From Coriobacteriaceae bacterium (lineage in GTDB: Bacteria > Actinomycetota > Coriobacteriia > Coriobacteriales > Coriobacteriaceae), in contig CABJEP010000014.1 in the NCBI GenBank assembly GCA_902364645.1, positions 1-64,000 on the forward strand: 64,000 nucleotides of DNA, read 5' to 3'. The position numbers and the translations under genes are program-made. Under the pieces are notes generated by a model. That model ran no database searches. It saw only the letters and a program-made list of their open reading frames with translations, and was not told the DNA's origin. Shown piece by piece: positions 16,671 through 24,302 of this stretch. How positions within the stretch are numbered: the stretch's first letter is position 1; the number at the start of each line of letters is the position of its first letter.

Positions 16671-17518
16671 TGGCTATCCAGAACACCGACCTCAAAGAGG
16701 CCAAGAAGGACGCGATTATGACTCCCGATATGTATCGGAGCATGTTCCTTCGCCAGTTTACGAGCCAGTGCTCGCAGTCGTACGACAAGATGATGGCAAT
16801 GGGCTTCATGTACACCATTCAGAAGCCCCTGCGAAAGATCTATCCCAACGACGACGATTACTATGCGGCGCTCGATCGCCATACCGAGTTCTTTAACATC
16901 ACGCCTCATGTGCTTCCGTTTGTAGCCGGCCTAACGGTTTCGATGGAAGAGCAGGCGGCTGCCGATAAGAACTTCGACACGTCCTCGATTAACGCCATGA
17001 AGGTCGGCCTTATGGGACCGCTTTCCGGCATCGGCGATTCGTTCTACTGGGGTACGTTCCGCGTGGTTGCCGCCGGCATTGGTATTGGCATCGCTTCGAC
17101 GGGCAACCCGCTCGGCCCCATCGTGTACGCGCTCATCTACTCCGTGATTAACTTTGCAACGCGTATCGTCGCCGCCCATCTGGGTTACGACTTGGGAACC
17201 AAGTTTTTGCAGCAGTCCGAAGAGAGCAACCTTATGTCTCGCATGACGCATGCTGCCGGTGTTCTCGGAATGACCGTTATCGGCGCCATGATTGCGGCAC
17301 AGGTCTCGCTGTCCACGGCTTTGACCTTTGACGTGGGTGGTTCGGAGATTGTCCTGCAGGATCTGTTCGATTCGATCTTCCCCGGTCTGCTGCCCTTGCT
17401 GGCAACGTTCGCTTGCGTTGCCCTCTATAAAAAGGGCGTCAAGACCATTTGGATCATCTTGGGCATCTTCGCAATCTGCATCATCGGAACGGGCTTGGGA
17501 GTGTTCGCGGCGGCGTAA
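16670..17518 (+). CDS. PTS system mannose/fructose/sorbose-family EIID component
   Basis: A 282-residue EIID-Man protein with the N-terminal FLRQFTSQCSQSYDKMMAMG segment, the MGPLSGIGDSFYWGTFR motif near residue 110 and C-terminal membrane segments. It pairs with EIIC in the membrane. Its ATG overlaps the EIIC stop (TAATG), so the two are coupled. A strong terminator follows at 17564-17600, closing the operon. Confidence 0.94.
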   Translation: MAIQNTDLKEAKKDAIMTPDMYRSMFLRQFTSQCSQSYDKMMAMGFMYTIQKPLRKIYPNDDDYYAALDRHTEFFNITPHVLPFVAGLTVSMEEQAAADKNFDTSSINAMKVGLMGPLSGIGDSFYWGTFRVVAAGIGIGIASTGNPLGPIVYALIYSVINFATRIVAAHLGYDLGTKFLQQSEESNLMSRMTHAAGVLGMTVIGAMIAAQVSLSTALTFDVGGSEIVLQDLFDSIFPGLLPLLATFACVALYKKGVKTIWIILGIFAICIIGTGLGVFAAA

Positions 17519-17563
17519 TGTTGACTGCTATGCTCGCGCGTTGGATAACTAACTGACCGTTTG

Positions 17564-17600
17564 AAAACGGGGCTCGGCGTAAGGCCGGCCCCGTTTTTTA
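17564..17600 (+). terminator. Rho-independent terminator of the PTS operon
   Basis: A 10-bp stem (17564-17573 with 17588-17597) ends in a T-run, 45 bp after the EIID stop. Confidence 0.85.
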
Positions 17601-17651
17601 TTTGAGGGATTTTCCGACCGTCCAAAAAATCACACTCGTCCATCACTCACG

Positions 17652-17880
17652 CATCTCTCATCTCTCATTCGTCACTAATACGAGAGATAACAGAAAGACG
17701 AGAGATAAATATGAGAGATAACAATGCTGCAAGGTGGCTAGGGGATCGAGTCAAAGTTCCGGTATACATGAGTTTACCTGCGCGAACGTGATTTGCTTGA
17801 ACCGATAACGGCATTTTTGTCTCTCATCTCTCACTCATCTCTAAGCTGAGAGATAAATGAGAGATGGCTGAGAGATAGAC
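17652..17880. repeat. Two clusters of GAGAGAT / ATCTCTC units
   Basis: The first cluster (17652-17720) has two ATCTCTCA units followed by three GAGAGATAA units. The second (17821-17880) has similar inverted units followed by three GAGAGAT units. Each cluster can fold on itself. They fill much of the 551-bp gap between the EIID terminator and the PilZ gene. The remaining 17881-18069 shows no feature except the PilZ ribosome binding site. Confidence 0.65.
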
Positions 17881-18069
17881 AGACGGCCTGTCGGGGACAT
17901 GCATCGCTGTTAGATTGATGCCGCGCGCGGAGCAGCTGCACGTTCACCCGCGCCCTGCATCCCGCCATTTCGCGTACTGCCCACCGAAACCTGCGGCAAA
18001 GCAGGTACAATAGCCCAATGTGCATCGCGCACGACGATGATATCGGCGCCCGCGACTGGGGGAGACAAC

Positions 18070-18735
18070 ATGGCAGAGCAACAGATAACGCCGGGGACCA
18101 AGCTTCAGGTGGCATTCGACGTGCCCATGGGCCAAAAAACCGACTTCAACATGCTCGCCACGTACAAAGAGAACCTGGACGACGCGTACTTTCTTATGAG
18201 CGCGCCCATGCTCGCCGGCAAGCCGCTCATCATGGACGAAAACCAAAAGCTGCTGCTGCAATACAAAGTGGGCGAGGAGACGTTCGTGCTCGCCGGCTAC
18301 CCCGAGTCGGTCGAGAAAAAGGGCATCCGCACCTACTGGAAAATGCGCAAAGTCGCCGAGCAGCGCACCTTTGTCAAGCGCCGCGACGAGCGTTTTAAGG
18401 TCGCCATGCGCCTGACCTACCAGCGCGACAACGCGCCGACCCCCGAGCCCGAGGACGCCATGACCATCGACGTCTCGGCCGGCGGCCTGGCCGTCTACCT
18501 CAACGATTATCCCGATGTGGGCGAGGCCCTGGCCGTGCAAATGCCCACGATCCGCCTGCAGGGCGAGCGCCACGAGCTGCCCGAGCAGCTGGGCATCGTG
18601 TGCTGGGTACGCCGCGCGCCCAAGGGCAGCCTGTACCGCAACGTCTGCGGCCTGCAGTTCCGCTACGCCGACGACATGGAGCGCGAGCTCGTCAAAGAAT
18701 ACGTCGGCTACATCCGCGCCAAATATAAGCTCTGA
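18070..18735 (+). CDS. PilZ-domain protein, putative c-di-GMP receptor
   Basis: A 221-residue YcgR-like protein. An N-terminal beta-rich domain (about 1-105) precedes a PilZ domain. The c-di-GMP binding motifs are visible: RRDERFKV (the RxxxR type) near residue 115 and DVSAGGL (D/NxSxxG) near 137. The ATG at 18070 follows GGGGGAG. The next gene starts five bases after its stop, so the receptor is probably co-expressed with a membrane protein carrying the SipW-family C-terminal motif. This suggests c-di-GMP control of surface proteins, but that is inference. Confidence 0.85.
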   Translation: MAEQQITPGTKLQVAFDVPMGQKTDFNMLATYKENLDDAYFLMSAPMLAGKPLIMDENQKLLLQYKVGEETFVLAGYPESVEKKGIRTYWKMRKVAEQRTFVKRRDERFKVAMRLTYQRDNAPTPEPEDAMTIDVSAGGLAVYLNDYPDVGEALAVQMPTIRLQGERHELPEQLGIVCWVRRAPKGSLYRNVCGLQFRYADDMERELVKEYVGYIRAKYKL

Positions 18736-18740
18736 TCGCC

Positions 18741-19856
18741 ATGGCTCTGCTCAAGCGTAACGACAACAAAGATCAAGCTGCCGAGGATTTGGCCGAGAGC
18801 CAGGCCGAGGGCGCGGCTGAGGATTTGGCCGAGGGTCAGCCCGAGGACGCCCCCAGCACCGATCCCGCCCCGCGCAAGCGCCTCGGCAAACCCAAACGCA
18901 AACCCAAGCGCGACCTTCGCGGCGTGGTGCGCATCGAGGAGCTGGAGCAGGCACTGGCCGACCAGGACCTCGAGGACATCGACCCCGACGCGGTCGTCTC
19001 CATGTACATGCCCAAGCGCCGCATGGAGCGCATCGGCGCGGCGCTGCTGCGCATGGACAAACTGCAAAAGGCCCTCGTGGTGCTGGCGCTTGCCTTTGGC
19101 GTGCTGTTCGCCCTGTCGTTTATGCAGGAAAACATGGGTAACTTCACTATCAACCTCAACCGCCTGGAGCTGTTCCGCCGCGGCGTGGCCATTGCCGACA
19201 ACGGCGACTTTAACAACGCCACCGCGCGCCTGGCCGCCGACGCCTTGGACAACGGCACCAATATCGCTGCCGAGGACCTGCCCGACAACCTGGACGATAT
19301 CGACGGCAGCCACAACGGCAAGAACTACGTGGCGTACACCTTCTATATCCGCAACGCCGGCAAGACCGATCTGGGCTACAGCGCCAAGCTCAAGGTGGTC
19401 AGCGCCAGCAAGGGCGTGGAGAAGGCGGCGCGCGTGAGGGTGTATCGTAACGGCGAGCCCACCACCTACGCGGCCGCCGCGGCCGACGGTAACCCCGAGC
19501 CCAACACCGAGCCGTTTGCGTCCAAAGACGTGGTGACGACCATTAGCCACGCGAACTTCCGCGTGGGCGATGTGGACAAGTACACCGTGGTCATTTGGCT
19601 GGACGGCGACGACCCGGAGTGCGTGGACAAGATCATCGGCGGCGCTGTGGAGTTCGGTTTTGATTTTGATTCGTCCGAGACCGACGACTCGAGCCTGTTC
19701 GTTAAGTTCGTGCAGGATATTGCCGATACCCTGACCGGCAGCGATCCCATTAGCGCGAGCGGCAACGAGGCGCCTGATTACTACAAGGAACACAACGTGA
19801 CTTGGAGTAACCGTCGCAACCAAAAGAACTCGCCCGCAGGGGACGGGGACAAGTAG
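18741..19856 (+). CDS. Membrane-anchored protein with an extracytoplasmic domain related to SipW-type secreted proteins
   Basis: A 371-residue protein with a long charged cytoplasmic N-terminus (about 1-110, Glu/Asp-rich then basic), one membrane segment (about 113-132) and an outer domain. The outer domain ends in a WLDGDDPECV motif followed by hydrophobic strands, very like the WLEGxDPxC motif near the C-terminus of the secreted proteins at 21682, 28562 and 31287. The protein keeps an internal anchor rather than a short SipW-type signal. It directly follows the PilZ gene. It may anchor or sense the fibre proteins; no function is proven. Confidence 0.65.
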   Translation: MALLKRNDNKDQAAEDLAESQAEGAAEDLAEGQPEDAPSTDPAPRKRLGKPKRKPKRDLRGVVRIEELEQALADQDLEDIDPDAVVSMYMPKRRMERIGAALLRMDKLQKALVVLALAFGVLFALSFMQENMGNFTINLNRLELFRRGVAIADNGDFNNATARLAADALDNGTNIAAEDLPDNLDDIDGSHNGKNYVAYTFYIRNAGKTDLGYSAKLKVVSASKGVEKAARVRVYRNGEPTTYAAAAADGNPEPNTEPFASKDVVTTISHANFRVGDVDKYTVVIWLDGDDPECVDKIIGGAVEFGFDFDSSETDDSSLFVKFVQDIADTLTGSDPISASGNEAPDYYKEHNVTWSNRRNQKNSPAGDGDK

Positions 19857-19865
19857 AACGAACAG

Positions 19866-19903
19866 GCGCCGGGCCGGAATCGATTTTCCGGCCCGGCGCT
19901 TTT
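19866..19903. terminator. Bidirectional terminator between convergent genes
   Basis: A perfect 13-bp GC-rich stem (19866-19878 with 19887-19899) followed by TTTTG on the plus strand. It lies between the 18741 gene and the convergent 19905 gene. Confidence 0.85.
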
Positions 19904-19904
19904 G

Positions 19905-20417
19905 TTATGCGGAGGCGTTGTCTTTGGAGGAGGCGACGTCGCCAGCGGCGCCGTCCAGCAAGAACAACCGCAGCACGAGTTTGATCGCGTAGCCCGGTTT
20001 GACCTGCGCCGCGTCTCCCATGCGTTCGCCCAGGTCGCCGCAGTAGGCATAAAGGTCGCGGATCAGATCCGCGCCCGAGAGGGTGAACATGTAGCCCGCG
20101 TCCGAAAGCGCGTTGGGTGCTGCGGGCAGCCCCGCAGCCAGGCAAAAGCTCGCAAGGTCGGGGCCCATGACGGCCTCGTAGTCAATCGCGTGCTCACCGT
20201 CCCGGGCGGCCTGCTCCTGCTCGCGGGTGTATGACAACGCGGCCGCCAGCACAAAGCTGGGCGTGGGCGCGTTGACGTCGTCGGTGGTGGCGACGAGCTT
20301 GCCGGCCGCCTGCGTGACCAGCCAGGCGACCTCGCGCTGGCAGCGAACGGCTTTGCGCGTCACCGGCTTGATCGATCCGGCAGAAACGCTTCCCTTGGGT
20401 TGATTGGCGGCAGCCAT
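19905..20417 (-). CDS. Hypothetical protein
   Basis: A 170-residue, mostly helical, Ala-rich soluble protein with no motif I recognise. The ATG at 20417 (MAAANQPKG) follows GGGAGGG on the minus strand, good evidence that it is expressed. It converges with the PilZ operon, and its upstream region is shared with the divergent secreted-protein gene at 20816. No signal peptide or membrane segment is visible. Confidence 0.7.
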   Translation of the reverse strand: MAAANQPKGSVSAGSIKPVTRKAVRCQREVAWLVTQAAGKLVATTDDVNAPTPSFVLAAALSYTREQEQAARDGEHAIDYEAVMGPDLASFCLAAGLPAAPNALSDAGYMFTLSGADLIRDLYAYCGDLGERMGDAAQVKPGYAIKLVLRLFLLDGAAGDVASSKDNASA

Positions 20418-20815
20418 AGAGCCCTCCCGGCAAATAGCCCGCACAAGCAGGCAGAAATTACACGTGCTACATCAGTATAGCGGGTGGGGAAGGACTAGGG
20501 CGAAGCTCGGCGGAGGGTGAATGTGTGCGATGGTGTGGAACTGCGGTCGCAAGGCTTAAGAGGGACTTACGGCTTTGCAGGAGAGAGATCAAATAAGGTA
20601 ACGATGTTCACATAGCACCACATATAACCCGAGGTAGACCTATGAATCTGCCGGAATGTAGGCTGCCGAAAACTCATAAGGAAATCGTAAGAATTATGGT
20701 ATTCTCAACTCTATATCAAAAGGATGGGCAAGCAACATCCAACACGAAAGCGCGGGCTCCCCTTCCGGGCTTCTCGAGGGTCATCTGGGATGAATGGGGA
20801 AAGAAAGGGGTCCGT
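20418..20815. other. 398-bp divergent intergenic region
   Basis: This holds the ribosome binding sites of both flanking genes (GGGAGGG for 20417 minus, AAAGGGG for 20816 plus). The part near 20640-20740 is lower in GC than the surroundings and probably carries the promoter of the 20816 gene. An ORF extending upstream from 20816 to 20642 has no ribosome binding site and is unlikely to be coding. No other feature was found. Confidence 0.4.
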
Positions 20816-21601
20816 ATGGATACCAAGGCATTAAAGAAGCAGATGGGCGCCGCCATCGCCATGGTCCTCGTGGCAGCCGTAGCCCTCGGCTCCGCCACCT
20901 TCGCATGGTTTGTCAGCAACAACACGGTTAAGGCGACGACTACCAACATTAGCGCGCAGTCGAATTCTGCATATCTGGTGATTGATAATGCGGATGCCGG
21001 TTCTACGAAGACAACGTCCACGGGTTCGGCTACCGCTTCTGAGACGTTTGATGCTGATACCAAGCTTTATCCCGCTCAGTGGAAGAGGAATTTCGATAAC
21101 ACTGGTAATAAAGCTGCCAGTGAGGCGGATGGCGTCTGGCAATTCGAAAGTGCCTATGCAAAGGATAAGGCCAAGCCCGATGAGAAGGATGACACGCGTT
21201 TCGCCGTTGGTAATCCTGAAACGGCTGCGACCAAGGATTACACCCTTGCAAATACTTTTTATATCGGTACCGGTACTTATGATGGTACCTTTACCAACTT
21301 GAAGGTAACTGGCGTTGAGATTAACAATACGTCTAATTCCAAACTCGACTCTGCTATGCGCGTGCTTGTAATGTGCGATAATGAATGGGCCGTTTGGTCA
21401 AAAGCAGGCAAAGAGAGCAGCTCGAACACTAATGGAATCATCAAGGCCGACGGTATTGCAAAGAACAAGGATGCTACCGTAAAGGTCTATGTCTACTACG
21501 ATGGCGCTGACTCCGAGGTTTATACCACCAACCTGGAGAACATCGCAAAGGATTGCGGCGTGACGGTTACTTTCGAGGCGACGCCGACCGAGTTTAAGTA
21601 A
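20816..21601 (+). CDS. SipW-type signal-peptide secreted protein (TasA/camelysin-like), paralogue 1
   Basis: A 261-residue predicted surface protein. The short N-terminus MDTKALKKQMG is followed by a hydrophobic stretch ending LGSATFAWFVSNNTV, the pattern cleaved by SipW-type (eukaryotic-like) signal peptidases. The mature part is Thr/Asn/Ser/Asp-rich and beta-strand-like. It ends in a VYVYYDGADSE segment, a weaker form of the family's C-terminal motif. The start follows AAAGGGG, and a terminator follows at 21637. GC content is lower than in neighbouring housekeeping genes. No local peptidase is present; the SipW-type enzymes at 32145 and 36903 may process it. Confidence 0.8.
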   Translation: MDTKALKKQMGAAIAMVLVAAVALGSATFAWFVSNNTVKATTTNISAQSNSAYLVIDNADAGSTKTTSTGSATASETFDADTKLYPAQWKRNFDNTGNKAASEADGVWQFESAYAKDKAKPDEKDDTRFAVGNPETAATKDYTLANTFYIGTGTYDGTFTNLKVTGVEINNTSNSKLDSAMRVLVMCDNEWAVWSKAGKESSSNTNGIIKADGIAKNKDATVKVYVYYDGADSEVYTTNLENIAKDCGVTVTFEATPTEFK

Positions 21602-21636
21602 TCAATCCATTTATACATAAAGCTCGACTTTCGCCG

Positions 21637-21666
21637 GGGGCCGAACCGTCGGCCCCTGGTTTTTTA
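21637..21666 (+). terminator. Rho-independent terminator
   Basis: An 8-bp stem (21637-21644 with 21649-21656) followed within a few bases by TTTTTT. It lies between the two secreted-protein genes, which therefore may be separate units or linked by read-through. Confidence 0.75.
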
Positions 21667-21681
21667 GAATAGGTTAATCGG

Positions 21682-22614
21682 ATGGCAAAACGATCTCAAC
21701 AATTAAAGGTTCAGCTCGTTGCCGCGGCTGCCGCGGTTGTGCTGTCTGGTTTCGCACTATCCGCCGCCACGTATGCTTGGTATGTTGCCAACAATACGGT
21801 CAGCGCAAAAACGTCTACGATCGGTGCCACCACGAACGGGTTTATTCTTCAGATCGCTCAGAAGTCGAAAGGCGCCCAGCATGGTGGCGCTCAGGATTCT
21901 CTCGCGGCGACCGAGCTTGGAGGCAAAATCACTCCTTCCTCGACTGACAATATGGCGGATTGGTATGCCTGCCAGGGTTGGGGTGAAGATGGAAAGGTCA
22001 CCACTTATACCAAGCTCAATTTCACCGCAGGTGGCAAGGCTGGAGAGTACGAAGCTGGCGGAGAGACGCACTATGCGTTTCTAAAAGGTGAGTACATCCT
22101 CTATACGATTTCGGATACCGGATTTGCAGACGTATATCTTGCGGATCCTTCTGAAAATCCCGTCGAAGTAACGGTCAACGGTGATGCTACGACTGACACC
22201 ATCCCCAAATCCTTGCGCGTTGGATTGACGATTCAGAATGCCGATGCGGATGGTAACGGTACTGGAGCAGAGACTCTGAAATGCGTCTATGCCCCCTATG
22301 CAGTTGAAGGCAAGGGAAATGATGCTTCGGCAATTGACGGCTGGGCGTGCATCAACGGTTCTGCTGCGCCTGTTACTCCTTCCTACCAGCATATCGAGGC
22401 AGACAACTATGACGGTTGGTGTGCCTCGAAAGTCGGAGAAGATTACGTCGCGGGCTCTAAAGCGATAGCCAAACGGGTTGGTTACAACGGAGTGATTCTT
22501 CGAGTGTATATTTGGATGGAAGGTACGGACGCGGATTGCGTTAATAACGAAGCTGCAGAAGATACGGCTACATACAACGTAACCGTCCGTCTTGCCGGCG
22601 TTTCTGCTGAATAG
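21682..22614 (+). CDS. SipW-type signal-peptide secreted protein, paralogue 2
   Basis: A 310-residue secreted protein. The signal segment ends FALSAATYAWYVANNTVSA, a clear SipW-type cleavage context. The C-terminus contains VYIWMEGTDADCVNN followed by alternating hydrophobic strands and LAG, the full family motif. The mature region is rich in Gly, Thr and Asp, with cysteines that could form disulphides. It lies 15 bp after the preceding gene's terminator, and its ribosome binding site is weak (GGTTAATCGG). GC content is also lower than the window average. Confidence 0.82.
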   Translation: MAKRSQQLKVQLVAAAAAVVLSGFALSAATYAWYVANNTVSAKTSTIGATTNGFILQIAQKSKGAQHGGAQDSLAATELGGKITPSSTDNMADWYACQGWGEDGKVTTYTKLNFTAGGKAGEYEAGGETHYAFLKGEYILYTISDTGFADVYLADPSENPVEVTVNGDATTDTIPKSLRVGLTIQNADADGNGTGAETLKCVYAPYAVEGKGNDASAIDGWACINGSAAPVTPSYQHIEADNYDGWCASKVGEDYVAGSKAIAKRVGYNGVILRVYIWMEGTDADCVNNEAAEDTATYNVTVRLAGVSAE

Positions 22615-22764
22615 CATCCATTATCCTGATCTACTCGAAATTGATAGGGGCCGCTTCAATCGAAGCAGTCCCTTTCTTTTGTGGCGACTTTGCGCAAAAC
22701 AGCTGCATATGAGCCCGCGTGGATCGGCGATAATGTGAAGAACTGTTCTTCCTGGAGGTTCCTT

Positions 22765-23847
22765 ATGGACGGTATCGCTTCTAGTGTTCCGCTGATTGCT
22801 CGGCCGAGTTTCGACCGCGCTTGCAGCTTTGTGCCGTCCGAATATGTCCAGGCCTGGGAGCGGTTCTTGCGCGAGGAGCAGCGTGGCGGCCTGTGGGACA
22901 AGCTTCCGCATCGCACCAATGCCGATAGCCCTCAATATCCCTTCCGTCTGACGATTGATTCCGAGCTCTTTCCGGTGCCGCGCGATTCGGGCATCTTTTG
23001 GCCTGGTCGCGGGCGCGTTAAGCATCCGCGCAAGAAGACCTTTGCCCTTTCGGTGCACAATTCCAAGCGCGGCGCCTACCCTGATGTTCCGCCGCTCTAT
23101 CTTGAGGACGGCACGTGGGTGCTCAAGTACTCGTCGCAAAGTGCTTCGGTCGAAAACTGGCGCGACCAGGACTACAACCAAAAGATGATCAACTGCATGG
23201 AGTGCGGCGTTCCCGTTGGCGTTTTCTTTGCAACGAGCGCTGGCTACAAGGTTCTGGGCCTAGCGTTTGTTGAGCGTTACGAGCCGGAGAACAGCTGGTT
23301 TGTACTGCACGGCCCCGTCCATAAGGGCGGACCCGACGCGCGTTTCTTCCCCGATATGAGCTACATGAAGGAGGCTCCGGTCGCGGCGGAGTTTTCTGGC
23401 GCTCCCGTGAGCGACGATGATAAGGTCCGCTACGCGTTGCGTCGCGAACGAATCGGCCAGCAGCGTTTCCGCAATCAGCTCTTTGAGGCCTATACCGGTC
23501 GATGCGCCGTCTCGGGCTGCAATGTCGACGAGGCGCTCGAAGCCGCGCATATCGAGAACTATTCGGGTCCCAAGTCGCAGATTGTCAGCAACGGTATTCT
23601 GCTGCGCCGCGACCTGCACTCGCTGTTCGACGCCCATCTGATTTCGTTTGAGCTGGTACGCGGCGACTATCAACTTTGCGGGTCGTATCTTCTGCAGCAT
23701 ACGGATTATGCGGCGTTTGCAGGTTCGGTGTTGCGCGAGCCAGACGAACATCGCTTGCGCCCCAACGCTCGATTCCTCGAAGCCCATCGCGCCGAGTTCG
23801 ATTTCTCGGAATCGCGCCGCCGGGCAGAGGCTGTTGCTCCGTATTAG
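22765..23847 (+). CDS. HNH endonuclease with an N-terminal sensor-like domain
   Basis: A 360-residue protein. The C-terminal part (about 245-300) is an HNH nuclease of the HNH_2 type: CAVSGC near residue 248, ALEAAHIENYSG near 262 and NGILLRRDLHSLFDAHL near 280. The N-terminal two thirds contains WVLKYSSQS and PVGVFFATSAGYKVLGLAFV, a pattern often found ahead of such HNH domains in putative type IV (modification-dependent) restriction enzymes. The start follows GGAGG. Together with the ATPase and AbiEi-like genes nearby it marks an accessory, possibly defensive, segment. DNA specificity is unknown. Confidence 0.82.
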   Translation: MDGIASSVPLIARPSFDRACSFVPSEYVQAWERFLREEQRGGLWDKLPHRTNADSPQYPFRLTIDSELFPVPRDSGIFWPGRGRVKHPRKKTFALSVHNSKRGAYPDVPPLYLEDGTWVLKYSSQSASVENWRDQDYNQKMINCMECGVPVGVFFATSAGYKVLGLAFVERYEPENSWFVLHGPVHKGGPDARFFPDMSYMKEAPVAAEFSGAPVSDDDKVRYALRRERIGQQRFRNQLFEAYTGRCAVSGCNVDEALEAAHIENYSGPKSQIVSNGILLRRDLHSLFDAHLISFELVRGDYQLCGSYLLQHTDYAAFAGSVLREPDEHRLRPNARFLEAHRAEFDFSESRRRAEAVAPY

Positions 23848-23966
23848 TCGGGTGCGGTCCGCTGTAACCCGATCATGTCGATTGATCGGATCGCAACAGG
23901 CCACCATTCGAAGCCATTCGATCCTGCCATCCTCTCCTCAACGGTTAAAACAGGAAAGGGGAGACC

Positions 23967-24248
23967 ATGGGATGGCGAAGCGATATCGCGCGAGGCGTGT
24001 ACGGAAACCTACCGCGAGCGTTAATGGACCGGAGCCTGTTCCCGCTCGTCGAGGCCACCTGCAGCCAAATCTGTCTGCCCTGCCCAAGCTGCGGCGCAGA
24101 CCTTCCATGCCTAGACATCAACTTCATCGACATTCGCGACAAGCAGTCTACTGACCCGCGGGCTCGAACGGGTCTGCGTCTCCCGGTCTATCCTCAGCAA
24201 TGCCCAACCTGCGGATGCGCCATCACCTATGACGAGGTGGAACCGTAG
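23967..24248 (+). CDS. Small zinc-ribbon protein, hypothetical
   Basis: A 93-residue protein with two CPxCG-type knuckles (CPSCGADLPC near residue 39 and CPTCGCAI near 80), consistent with one zinc ribbon. The ATG follows AAAGGGGAG, strong support for translation. No membrane segment is seen. It lies 120 bp after the HNH gene and converges with the DUF4143 ATPase gene. Function unknown. Confidence 0.7.
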   Translation: MGWRSDIARGVYGNLPRALMDRSLFPLVEATCSQICLPCPSCGADLPCLDINFIDIRDKQSTDPRARTGLRLPVYPQQCPTCGCAITYDEVEP

Positions 24249-24302
24249 CTTCGATGGCCCAATTGCCAGTCAACAAAATCAAGTGGTTCGACATGCAGTG
24301 CG

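Noticed and set aside
17652..17880. A CRISPR array
   Set aside because: The GAGAGAT units are only 7-9 bp, unevenly spaced and inverted within clusters; there are no spacers of constant length and no cas genes.
20418..20815. A c-di-GMP riboswitch upstream of the 20816 secreted-protein gene
   Set aside because: The neighbouring PilZ gene made this attractive, but none of the conserved aptamer segments could be found.
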